NCBI RefSeq assembly: GCF_038024875.1
Contig: NZ_CP136136.1
Coordinates: 682,001-746,000 of the forward strand
DNA: 64,000 nucleotides
From: Gordonia rubripertincta
GTDB lineage: Bacteria; Actinomycetota; Actinomycetes; Mycobacteriales; Mycobacteriaceae
Direction of reading: 5' to 3'
Made by a program: the position numbers and the translations under genes. Numbering within the stretch: position 1 is the first letter of the stretch; every line of letters starts with the position of its first letter. This document shows, one piece after another, positions 44,778-52,826 of this stretch. Below the pieces are notes generated by a model. That model was not told the origin of the DNA and made no database searches. It saw only the letters and a program-made list of their open reading frames with translations.

Positions 44778-44802
44778 CCGGGGTGGCTGGAAGTTTGTTC
44801 CC
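44776..44802 (-). promoter_or_regulatory. ECF (SigH/SigE-type) promoter of lon
   Basis: Minus strand: -35 GGGAACA (44802-44796), 17-nt spacer, -10 GTT (44778-44776) in CGGTTGAG. The decamer GGGAACAAAC is identical to that at dnaK, with identical spacing. Confidence 0.6.
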
Positions 44803-44847
44803 GCGTGTTTTATGCCAGGGGTGAACAGTGTAGCTTCTCACCGAACG

Positions 44848-44903
44848 TGTCATTTTCTCATCGGCTTGTCATAGGCGTGTCATCGTTCTCATCGGGCTGT
44901 CAT
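44848..44903 (+). repeat. tandem TnsB-site-like terminal repeats (transposon left end)
   Basis: TGTCAT occurs at 44848, 44867, 44878 and 44898. They form two similar 25-26-bp units, each TGTCAT, then a TTCTCATCGG core, then TGTCAT. Multiple short direct repeats next to tnsA are what Tn7-like ends look like. The outermost TGTCAT at 44848 is the probable left terminus, between lon and the transposase genes. Confidence 0.65.
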
Positions 44904-45645
44904 GCGGCACGATAGCAAAATGCCTGATCAGATCGGTGCGACCGAGATTCGCTTCGTTACCGAAGCCGGTGACGAGACCATCAGTCAGGTCAGGGATCAC
45001 TCGATCAGCTCGATGGCCCGAGCCCAGCCAGTGCGCCTGCCACCGTCCCACGCCGGCCAACGCCACTATCCAGGTCTTTTTTGGACCCGTACAACAGCCG
45101 ACCACGTGGTTTACGAAAGCCTTCTCGAACGCGACCGCATCTTGCTTGCCGACTTCGATCCCGAAGTCGTTTGGATCACGGCGCAACCTTTCTGGATCAC
45201 CGGCGACGACAGAGGTACCGGCCGACGCCACTGTCCCGATCTCCTACTGACGCGGGCTGATGGGTCATATTTGGTCGTGGACGTCAAGAATCCACGAATC
45301 GCGCAGAAAGACGAGGTCAAGGCCGTGTTCACGTGGACCAAGGTGGTGTCCAAGCGCCTCTCCGCCGATTATGAGGTTTGGACCGGCGAGGACTCGGCGT
45401 TGATCAACAACATCAGATTCGCTTCTCAGGCTCGCCGCGAGTCGCGCGCGGCCCTGTTCCAGACGGTGCTCGAACGATTTCCAGAGGAGCTCTCAATCGC
45501 GCACGCTGAAGCCACACTCGCAGCCGAGCGGATTGCACGGCCTCGACACATCGTCCTCGAGCTTCTGTGGACGGGCACCTTCACGGCCGATCTCACCCGG
45601 CCATTCGGCGACAACACCTTGATCCATCGAGCCGAGGCCGTATGA
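44902..45645 (+). CDS. TnsA-like transposase endonuclease subunit
   Basis: 247 aa from ATG 44902; ATG 44920 is as likely since 44902 lies inside a terminal repeat. The PD-(D/E)xK nuclease core is readable: Glu in VYESLLERDRI, PD in RHCPDLLLTRADGSYLVVDV and the Lys of VVDVKNPR. TnsA cuts the 5' ends of the transposon and works with TnsB. The stop overlaps the start of the TnsB-like frame (ATGA). GC content and codon use are lower than in flanking chromosomal genes, fitting acquired DNA. Confidence 0.85.
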   Translation: MRHDSKMPDQIGATEIRFVTEAGDETISQVRDHSISSMARAQPVRLPPSHAGQRHYPGLFWTRTTADHVVYESLLERDRILLADFDPEVVWITAQPFWITGDDRGTGRRHCPDLLLTRADGSYLVVDVKNPRIAQKDEVKAVFTWTKVVSKRLSADYEVWTGEDSALINNIRFASQARRESRAALFQTVLERFPEELSIAHAEATLAAERIARPRHIVLELLWTGTFTADLTRPFGDNTLIHRAEAV

Positions 45646-47169
45646 GCAACACTTATCGACTTGCTGTTGGCGATCGGGTGTGGATCGACGGATCCGTGGT
45701 CCGCATAGTCGAGATCAGCGACAGTCGGTCGATAGTCGAATCGGATCGCGGCACACGAGCGGTGAGCACTCCACACCTCGTGAGGTCTTCTCAGCCGCTC
45801 GACGCACCTCGCAGGCCCTGCGAGACGTCCGGACAACTGCTTTCGAATCTTACGAAGAAACAGCAAGAGACTTACAACGCACGGCTCGCCGTCGTCGAAG
45901 CAGTACTGGAGATGCATCACAACAGCACGCGACTCTATCGGTCGCAGCTCCGAAACGGTCGCTCTCGCACACAACATGTCTGACCGCACCGTCAAACGCT
46001 GGGTGAAGGCGTATCAAGAGTCAGGACCAGCCGGCCTCGTCGAAGCAAGGAAACAGCGCTCGCCGATCGACCCACTCTGGCGGGAGGCGTGCCTCGACGT
46101 ACTCAATCGGTACACACGCGAATCCACACCCAGCAGAAACATAGTAATCGACCAGGCCAACAATCTGCTGACCGAGCGGTGTGGCGCCGATCTGGCGCCC
46201 ACCCCATCCAATGCGACCGCCTACCGCTGGCTGGACGAGCTCTCCAAGGGTCGCTATTCATTTGGCAGCGGAAAGGCACGGCGAATCGCCGCCGACCGGC
46301 CGGAGGCCCCGTATGGCCGTTTGCGCGCCACGCGCCCCGGAGAGTACTTCGTACTCGACACAACGCGCCTCGACGTGTTCGCGATGGAGCCGATCACGCT
46401 GCGTTGGGTGCCGGTCGAACTCACTGTGGCGCAAGACCTCTATACACGCTGCATTGTCGGTCTGCGCCTGACCCCGATTTCAACCAAGGCAATCGACGTG
46501 GCCAATGTGTTACACCAGTCGGTCACGCCCCAAGAACCGGTCGACGACGGAGCGTGGCCGTTTCACGGCGTGCCTAGTTCGATCGCAATCGAACGCGACG
46601 ACCCGACCGCAGACGATGCCACTCCGAGCATCCCAGGCTGCCTACCCGAGTCAATCGTTGTTGACCATGGCAAGATCTACCTCTCGCACCATGTCAGATC
46701 CGCCTGTGCGCGACTCGGAATCTCGATTCAGCCTGCGATCGTAAAGAAGGCGTCAGACAAGCCAACTGTCGAACGCTTCTTCAAGACCATTCGGCTCGGC
46801 CTGCTTCAGCAACTGCCGGGCTACAAGGGACCCGACGTCTATCACCGCGGTGAAGACATTGAGAGTCAAGCGTTCTACTACGTCGCCGAGCTTGAGTCGA
46901 TAATTCGCGAGTGGACAGCTCGGGTGTACCACCGGTCGAAACACGAAGGCTTGTGTCTCCCTGAGACGCCCGGCCTCGAGCTATCACCGCTCGAAATGTA
47001 CGAGATCGGCCTGGCTCGCGCCGGTGGACTCACCATCCCGTCCTCACCGGACCTTGCGTACGAGTTTCTCAATGTGGAGTGGCGCACGATCCAGCACTAT
47101 GGCATAGAAGTGGATGGGCGCCGATACGATGGCGCGGCGCTCAACCCTTACCGGAATAGCAAGTCCAAC
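45642..47169 (+). pseudogene. TnsB-like DDE transposase, frameshifted and 3'-truncated
   Basis: A first frame (45642-45983) encodes the N-terminal domain (TYRLAVGDRVWIDGSVVRIV) and a linker. Coding then jumps to another frame near 45905-45930, which reads DSIGRSSETVALAHNMSDRT then VKRWVKAYQESGPAGLV, a classical HTH. The DDE catalytic acids are in FVLDTTRLDVFA, IVVDHGKIYLS and KPTVERFFKTI, and a Mu-C-like domain begins (IQHYGIEVDGRRYDGAALNPY). At 47169 an IS3 element cuts the gene; a few extra codons run into it. So it carries two lesions and no TnsC follows. Confidence 0.8.
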
Positions 47170-47200
47170 TGTGGTTCCCCCGGAATCGTGGAGGACTCCT

Positions 47201-48160
47201 CTATGCGGCTTCGGGCTCGGTGACTGCGGTGTTCTCGTAGTCGACCGGACTCATCATCCCGATCGCGCTGTGGCGACGCTGGTGATTGTAGAAGCCGTAG
47301 CACCACTCCAACACGACCGCCTGCGCCTCCATGATAGTATGGAACTCGTTGCGTGACAACACTTCCCACTCCAAAGAAGAGAAGAATGCCTCCGCTGCGG
47401 CGTTGTCGAAACACGATCCGACCCGGCCCATCGACTGCCGGATACCCATCTTCTGGCACAGCCTGGTGAACCGTTTCGCGGTGTACGTCGACCCACGATC
47501 GGTGTGGAAAATCAGCTTCTGCGCATCGTCATCACGCCATATCGCCTGCATACCGCCCCGCGTGGCGACCGCCATCTCGATCGCCGCACACGCCAACGCT
47601 GCATCCGGGTGACGACTGGTGGCCGCCCCCAGCAGGCGGCGACTGTAGAGGTCGATGACCGTGGCCAGATACAGCTTGCCCGCCGCGGTCGGGATCTCGG
47701 TGATGTCGCCGACCCACCGCTGATCGGGGCACTGTGCGGTGAAATCGCGACCCAACAAATCGGGGAACTTCGGGGCGGTCTTGTCCTGACGGGTCAGCCC
47801 GTTGCGCCGGCGGATCCGCCGCGCGACCAGGCCCTGACGACACATCGAATCAGCGACAGTCTTCTCGGTCACCGTCCACCCGTCAGCACGCAGATCCGCA
47901 TGCAGGCGCGGTGACCCGTGCAGGCCGCGGGCCTTGTCGAACGCCACCGCCACGGCCCGGTCGATGGTGTCCCGGCGATAGTCGCGGGTGGTGTGCAAAC
48001 CCGTTGCCGCACCCGGCGATTGGGTCCGCTTATGCCATTTGTAGAACCACGCCTCGCTGACCCCGAGCAGCCGGCAGGACACCGCGTGTGGCACCCGATA
48101 GTTGGTCCTCTGGTCGGCGATAAAGCGTGCCACGCTCACTTCGTCGCCTCCTTCACCCAC
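47201..48160 (-). CDS. IS3-family transposase OrfB
   Basis: ~319 codons open. Retroviral-integrase-like rve domain: first Asp in QRWVGDITEIPTA, second in IFHTDRGSTYTAKRF, Glu in NAAAEAFFSSLEWEVLSR, then HQRRHSAIGMMSPVDYE. The N-terminal HTH_21 region is RGLHGSPRLHADL. Normally made as an OrfAB fusion by -1 frameshifting; it overlaps orfA by 25 bp. Catalytic residues intact. Confidence 0.95.
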   Translation of the reverse strand: MGEGGDEVSVARFIADQRTNYRVPHAVSCRLLGVSEAWFYKWHKRTQSPGAATGLHTTRDYRRDTIDRAVAVAFDKARGLHGSPRLHADLRADGWTVTEKTVADSMCRQGLVARRIRRRNGLTRQDKTAPKFPDLLGRDFTAQCPDQRWVGDITEIPTAAGKLYLATVIDLYSRRLLGAATSRHPDAALACAAIEMAVATRGGMQAIWRDDDAQKLIFHTDRGSTYTAKRFTRLCQKMGIRQSMGRVGSCFDNAAAEAFFSSLEWEVLSRNEFHTIMEAQAVVLEWCYGFYNHQRRHSAIGMMSPVDYENTAVTEPEAA

Positions 48161-48426
48161 AGGACCACTGATCGCTTGAGGACATCACGCTCCATGCGCA
48201 GCTCGGCGACCTCGTCACGCAACCGTTTGAGCTCAGCAGCGTCATCAACGGTCAGCTCGCCGCGGCCCTCCCGCTCGGCGCGCGCCCGGTTGACCCAGTT
48301 ACCCAAGGTGCCCTCGTTGACCCCCAGGTCTCGAGCGACCTGGGCGATCGGCTTACCTGTCTCCTCGACGATCCGGACCGCCCCATCACGAAACTCCCGG
48401 TCGTACTTCTTCCGCTTCTCTGGCAT
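48136..48426 (-). CDS. IS3-family transposase OrfA
   Basis: 96 aa from ATG 48426. HTH_Tnp_1 domain (KYDREFRDGAVRIVEETGKP, VARDLGVNEGTLGNWVNRAR) and a leucine-zipper-like C-terminus (AAELKRLRDEVAELRMERDV). Binds IS ends and provides the N-terminal part of the OrfAB transposase. Confidence 0.95.
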   Translation of the reverse strand: MPEKRKKYDREFRDGAVRIVEETGKPIAQVARDLGVNEGTLGNWVNRARAEREGRGELTVDDAAELKRLRDEVAELRMERDVLKRSVVLWVKEATK

Positions 48427-48471
48427 CGTGCTCCTCACTATCGATGCCTCTACGGTTCGGGGGGAACCTCA

Positions 48472-48953
48472 TTGACCGAGACCACGCAGAACGTCCCGAC
48501 GACCCCGGCGATGCCCATCGGAATCAGCATCAGCAGATGGCGTCGAGGCGGCATGCGGTCCCAGCCGTAGAGGTAGATCCCGAGGAAGATCGCCTCGACG
48601 AAGAACGACAGCCCTTCGAACGCGAATGGCAATCCCAGCACGTCACCGAACCGGCCCATCAAACCGGGCCACAGCAGACCCATCTCGAAGCTGAGGATCG
48701 TGCCCGAGACCGCGCCGATCGCGAACAGCACTGCCGACACCTTGGCCCACCGTCGGGCCAGTCCCATTGCGACAGGGCCGTCGCGCACGATGCCGCGACG
48801 GCGCATCACGAAGATCATCGTCGGGAACGCCACCCCGAAACACGCAAGGACGATGTGCCAGCCCAGGGACACCGCCATCTGCTGCCGGGCCGGCATCAGA
48901 CCCGGAGGTTGCTGACCCTCCGCCACAACCAGCAATGCCTCGGCCAGGTACAC
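48472..48953 (-). pseudogene. cydA: cytochrome bd ubiquinol oxidase subunit I, N-terminal ~155 residues only
   Basis: From GTG 48953 the product is cydA-like: LMPARQQMAVSLGWHIVLAC with the axial His region, LARRWAKVSAVLFAIGAVSG, ILSFEMGLLWPGLMGRFGDV, GLPFAFEGLSFFVEAIFLGI and YLYGWDRMPP. It breaks at VVSVNE, where the family continues with AWMN, and runs into the IS3 end. About two thirds of the protein and any cydB are missing. Lost function; a remnant of the chromosome before the rearrangement. Confidence 0.85.
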
Positions 48954-49445
48954 GGTCGTCACCGTCGAGCAGGGCCGGTTGTTCCAGCCCGACACGTCGT
49001 CATCTGTACCGAAGGTAATCGCACGCAGATGAGGTTCCCGCCGGGGGTGGCCGGTAAACGCCACTGCCCCGCCGCCGGCTCGAGCTCGTGTCCGCAACGA
49101 CGAGGGTGGGTCCGAGTTGCTCGACGACGATGAACAGCGCGTCGGGGACGGTCCGGCGGGTCAAGTCAGCGGCGGGATACGGTGTACCGGAAACCCGATT
49201 TCCGGGTGAGAAACTTTGTTTCGTACTCTTTTCCCCGTGAATCCCGCTGCTGCCGATGCGTTCGTGACCGAAACCACTTCGAGTGTTTGCGTGTGGTGCT
49301 CGTCCACCGACGAAGTCGCGGAGTTCCGCGGCGAGAGGCGCGGACGGTGCTCAACCAGACGCGCACGCAGACTCCCCCTGCTGCTTCCCGGCGGCGAAGC
49401 GTCGAACCGCGACGACGACTGCCCACGAAGGCAGGCGGGAAGGCG
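48954..49445. other. 492-bp region without a clear gene
   Basis: Upstream control region of the former cydA and of the small gene to the right. A palindrome CCGGAAA-CCCGA-TTTCCGG (49187-49205) resembles a repressor operator and is followed by a T-rich stretch. Short frames here change every ~100 bp, suggesting decayed or non-coding sequence. The piece beginning VNPAAADAFVTE with CVWC (from ~49237) might be the start of a broken small gene. Confidence 0.45.
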
Positions 49446-49706
49446 GTGGCCACCAAGCCGCAGAATGTCAGGTCCGGCGTCGCCGGGCCGGCGAACGTCT
49501 CACGACCCGACCGCGCCGAGCTCATGAGCCGGGCGCAGAGCCTCCTGGCGCAGCTCACCGAGATCGAGGAACGTCTGCAGGTCGCGCAGAAGGATGGCGG
49601 CTTGAGTGGCAAGGCCAAGGTGTCCGACCTGACCGCGAAGCGCGACTCCGTGTTGCGCACGCTCGCCGCGTTGGAGAAGGCCAAGCGGGCGCTCGAGCCG
49701 GCCTGA
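49446..49706 (+). CDS. small coiled-coil protein of unknown function
   Basis: 86 aa from GTG 49446, or ~60 aa from ATG 49524. The C-terminal 60 residues (RAQSLLAQLTEIEERLQVAQ, VSDLTAKRDSVLRTLAALEK) form a regular amphipathic helical hairpin with heptad Leu spacing. The frame is open further upstream (to 49182), but that part is Arg-rich and not convincing. No family recognised. Convergent with the aldehyde dehydrogenase gene. Confidence 0.45.
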   Translation: MATKPQNVRSGVAGPANVSRPDRAELMSRAQSLLAQLTEIEERLQVAQKDGGLSGKAKVSDLTAKRDSVLRTLAALEKAKRALEPA

Positions 49707-49764
49707 GGTGGACGCACCACACCCCGTACGCTTCGTGACGGGGCACCTCGCTGCGCGCGGTGCG

Positions 49765-51477
49765 TCAGCCGCGTAAGGCGGACGCAAAGAGCGACGGCAG
49801 CCGGGTGGCCTTCGGATCTGCCGCGAATGCAACCATCTTTCGGCCTACATGGTGCGCATGCGTGTTCCTGACGAACCACGCCGGCTTCGGCGTGATCGAC
49901 AGCTGGCCGGTGATCAGAGATCGGCTCAGCGGGCGGAACGGGCCGGTCACGACCGTGCGCTCTGTGTCGTCCACCAGTGATGCGTTGTGTACCAATCCGA
50001 TTCCGCTCTCGACATCGACGAGGGTCGCACCGGGAAAGCCGCCCCATGGTGCTGCTGCGGTGAGATAACCGACCCCCGTCCACGCGTTGATCGCTATCGT
50101 GCCGTAGCGGAGCGATTCCACGAACCACTCGAACTCTCGACCGAGCTTGCGGCGGTATCTCGGGTGCACCAAGACGTTGGCGCCGAGAGTGCCCTCGAGC
50201 CGCTCATTGACGAAGCGGCTCGCTGCCCGGAGGTAGGCAATCCCGTCTCCGGGGATCTCCACGACGGCCAGCACGGGCGAGAAGTACTCCACGGTGAAGG
50301 CCTCGGCCACCTGGTCCGGTGAGAGCCCCTCGATCAGCAGCCGGCCGTTCTCGCGTGCGTTGGCCGTGGCGTGCCGGTGGGCTGCCGCGGCGACCCGTTG
50401 GTCGCTTCCGGGGTAATAGGCTGGCCGCGCGGGAGCCTTGTCGATCTGGTCGCGGAGTTCCCGGAGGAACTCCCCTTTCTTGGACCACTCGGACGGGATC
50501 ACGGCAACCTGGGCGGCGATGCAGTTGTAGCCGCCGTTGTGCAGACGCTGGGTGGCCAGGTGCTCCGCCTGGAAACGGATGTCCTTGGCCGACCACCCGG
50601 TGGGGACGACGACGGTGGGTGATACGCCGCCGAGTTCACTGGTGATGGTCTTGCCGAGCTTCGGTACGCCGGCCCGGCGACGGGCCTCGCCTTCCGGGCC
50701 GGTGCCGAAGACGATGGCGTCGTGACTTGCCGAGCTTCCGGTGATGTGGACATGCGCCACATTCGGGTGATCGACGAGATACGAGCCGACCTCGACACCG
50801 CCCCTGACGACCTCCACGAAGCCGCGCTCGGACAGGGGTCGCAGGACGGCGTTGATCGCGTCGAACATCTCGCCCAAGACGGGGTTCAGTTTGAGGATCA
50901 CGACGCGATTGTGCGCGATCAGCTCGTACAGGGTGTCCAGCACGGCGATCGAGGTGATGTTGCCGGCGCCGAGGACGACTGACATGCCGTGCGTCGTCGC
51001 GGGGTCGAGTTGCGCCAATCCCGCCGCCGACCGCGCCTGGGTGACACTCACCCCCGGCTTCAGCCAGACCTTGGCCGAGACGCCCGACAGCAGTAGCCGA
51101 TCCCAGATCTGATGGGGAAAGACGTCGAGCGCAACACGACCGCCGGGAGCGACGGAAGTCGGTACGTGGGCGATGGGACTGTCGCCGCTGCTCAGGTCGC
51201 GCAGAGAACGGGCCAGCGTGGCAGCGTTCGTGATGACCGGGTACGGCCCCGACAGCCATTCTTCGCCTGCGAGCGGCGATGAGGGCGAGATCCGCTTCGC
51301 ACGGCACGCGGCCTCAACCCAATCCGATGCCTGCTCGGCCGCCTGGTGCGCCACCTGTTGCAGAAGGTCGGCGCGCCGGGTCAGCGGGAGGTCTGCCCAC
51401 CGGCGCTCGCCTGCGCTGAGTCGTAGCAGCGCACTGTCGAGCTCCGCGACTGTGGTGAAATCGGTGGTGAGAGTCAT
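49765..51477 (-). CDS. aldehyde dehydrogenase family protein (atypical, 570 aa)
   Basis: 570 aa, longer than usual (~480-500). The ALDH fold is recognisable by SVVLGAGNITSIAVLDTLYE, KLGKTITSELGGVSPTVVVP (Glu) and the nucleophile in HNGGYNCIAAQVAV. Loops between ~330 and 480 and the C-terminus are extended. It starts 46 bp after the second Mce-associated gene on the same strand and is probably the last gene of the choD-mce operon. An aldehyde from sterol or lipid side-chain oxidation is a reasonable but unproven substrate. Confidence 0.8.
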   Translation of the reverse strand: MTLTTDFTTVAELDSALLRLSAGERRWADLPLTRRADLLQQVAHQAAEQASDWVEAACRAKRISPSSPLAGEEWLSGPYPVITNAATLARSLRDLSSGDSPIAHVPTSVAPGGRVALDVFPHQIWDRLLLSGVSAKVWLKPGVSVTQARSAAGLAQLDPATTHGMSVVLGAGNITSIAVLDTLYELIAHNRVVILKLNPVLGEMFDAINAVLRPLSERGFVEVVRGGVEVGSYLVDHPNVAHVHITGSSASHDAIVFGTGPEGEARRRAGVPKLGKTITSELGGVSPTVVVPTGWSAKDIRFQAEHLATQRLHNGGYNCIAAQVAVIPSEWSKKGEFLRELRDQIDKAPARPAYYPGSDQRVAAAAHRHATANARENGRLLIEGLSPDQVAEAFTVEYFSPVLAVVEIPGDGIAYLRAASRFVNERLEGTLGANVLVHPRYRRKLGREFEWFVESLRYGTIAINAWTGVGYLTAAAPWGGFPGATLVDVESGIGLVHNASLVDDTERTVVTGPFRPLSRSLITGQLSITPKPAWFVRNTHAHHVGRKMVAFAADPKATRLPSLFASALRG

Positions 51478-51523
51478 GAGTTGTTCTCCATGGTGTGGTG
51501 TGGATGGCTCAGGGTTTCCGCGG

Positions 51524-52183
51524 CTACACCGGTGTGAATTCGGAGATCTTCCAGCGATCGCCGTCCTTGGCCATCTGGACGCGAATGCGGCTGCCGTCGA
51601 GTCGCGGCCCCTCAGCGTCCTTCTTGGACGTCGTCTGGTTGACGAAGAGCAGGACGGTTGCGTGATCGGCGTCCGACGCGACGAGTGCGGCGTCGACCAC
51701 CTCGGCGTTCGTGACGATCTGCTCCTTCTTGGCAGCAGGTTGAATAACTGATTCGCCCAGTTGGGTGTATTCGTCGAGGAACCTGCCGGTCAGCATGGTC
51801 TCGGCAGCTTCGGGCAGCGCGGTGTCGACTGTTCGGTAGTCATAACTGAGCAGTTTGGGGATGTCGGTACGTGCCGATGCAAGCGCGGACTGCCCCGCCG
51901 ATGCCTCCGTCGTCGCCGCGCTCGTCGCGAACCACACGTAGCCGAGTCCACCGGCGCCGGCGATCACGAGTGCCGCCAGCACCCTGACCAACCCGTTACG
52001 CGCCTTTGTCGAAAGTCTGGCGGGCCAGCTCACAACGACGGGGCCGAGTCGTTTGACATGACCGCCGCGCACCTTGTCCTGCTTCTCGGCGCCGTCGGTA
52101 GGCGCCGCGTCGGTGTCGACGTCGCGATCCACCTCCGCCTCGGCGAACTCGGATGAGATATCTTGCTCCACAACCTTGTTCAT
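51524..52183 (-). CDS. Mce-associated membrane protein (second)
   Basis: 219 aa from ATG 52183. An acidic N-terminal cytoplasmic segment of ~60 residues, one TM (VLAALVIAGAGGLGYVWFAT), then an NTF2-like domain with LSYDYRTVDTALPEAAETML, VLLFVNQTTS and a final DGDRWKISEFTPV. This is the Mas/OmamA-like architecture that stabilises Mce transporters. Lies 64 bp after the first Mas gene. Confidence 0.85.
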   Translation of the reverse strand: MNKVVEQDISSEFAEAEVDRDVDTDAAPTDGAEKQDKVRGGHVKRLGPVVVSWPARLSTKARNGLVRVLAALVIAGAGGLGYVWFATSAATTEASAGQSALASARTDIPKLLSYDYRTVDTALPEAAETMLTGRFLDEYTQLGESVIQPAAKKEQIVTNAEVVDAALVASDADHATVLLFVNQTTSKKDAEGPRLDGSRIRVQMAKDGDRWKISEFTPV

Positions 52184-52247
52184 GGCTTCCTCCTCGGTTC
52201 TGCCGCCTTCGCGTCGGTCGACGCCTCTTGGTCCGCGCTCCCCGCGT

Positions 52248-52826
52248 TCATGACACGAACTCCACGTTGCTGACCTTCCACGCATGGTCGGCGGCCGTCA
52301 GATCCACCTTCATCCGATAGACGCGTTGCTGCCCGTCGGGTGCCTCGGTGTTCTTGACGATCGAGCTGACCGCGGCCAGGACCTGCGCGGCGTCGTCGTC
52401 GGCGGTGATGATCCCCGCCTCCTTGACCGATCCAGTCGAGAGGACCTCGCCGGAGGAAAGGACCTGCTCGAACGACGTCGCCAGCTGTTCAAACTGCTGC
52501 TGAAAGGATCCGGTGGCGACGGACTTGATCCGATCCAGGTCGGCCTTCGACCGGCGGTAGTCGAGGCTGACGAGTCCGGCGACCACCTCGCGGGTGACGT
52601 CGAGTACCTCAGAGTTCCGCTTCTCGTCCTGCTTGGCCTGATAGAGATCGGTGCCCTTCACGCCGAGCAGCGCGAGCACCGCCACGAGGGCCGCCACCAG
52701 CGCCCACACGGTGACCACGGACCGGAGTGGAGCAGTGCCCGCCCCTTCGCCGGCGCTCTCCGGGCCGACCGCGTCGTCGTCGACTTCCGGACCGGTGGCC
52801 TCTACTTGATCAGTAACGACTGCCAT
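52248..52826 (-). CDS. Mce-associated membrane protein (first)
   Basis: 192 aa. Single TM (VVTVWALVAALVAVLALLGV), then a helical/NTF2-like domain (LVSLDYRRSKADLDRIKSVA) ending with DHAWKVSNVEFV, the typical Mas terminus. It overlaps the mceF 3' end by 25 bp, so translation is coupled. Paralogue of the following gene. Confidence 0.87.
   Translation of the reverse strand: MAVVTDQVEATGPEVDDDAVGPESAGEGAGTAPLRSVVTVWALVAALVAVLALLGVKGTDLYQAKQDEKRNSEVLDVTREVVAGLVSLDYRRSKADLDRIKSVATGSFQQQFEQLATSFEQVLSSGEVLSTGSVKEAGIITADDDAAQVLAAVSSIVKNTEAPDGQQRVYRMKVDLTAADHAWKVSNVEFVS

Larger units (their letters stand above)
47170..48471 (-). mobile_element. IS3-family insertion sequence, no target duplication
   Basis: Ends are imperfect ~26-bp inverted repeats starting TG(T/A)GGTTCCCCC, at 47170 and, inverted, ending at 48471 (CA). 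Two overlapping genes, orfA and orfB, lie on the minus strand. Flanks are AAC on the left and TTG on the right, so the expected 3-4-bp duplication is missing. The two flanks are halves of unrelated genes, a broken tnsB and a broken cydA, as after an IS-mediated adjacent deletion. Confidence 0.9.

Noticed and set aside
49216..49527. 103-aa frame with a CVWC motif
   Set aside because: Only the first ~40 residues look protein-like; the rest is Arg/Pro-rich and no ribosome site or family supports it.
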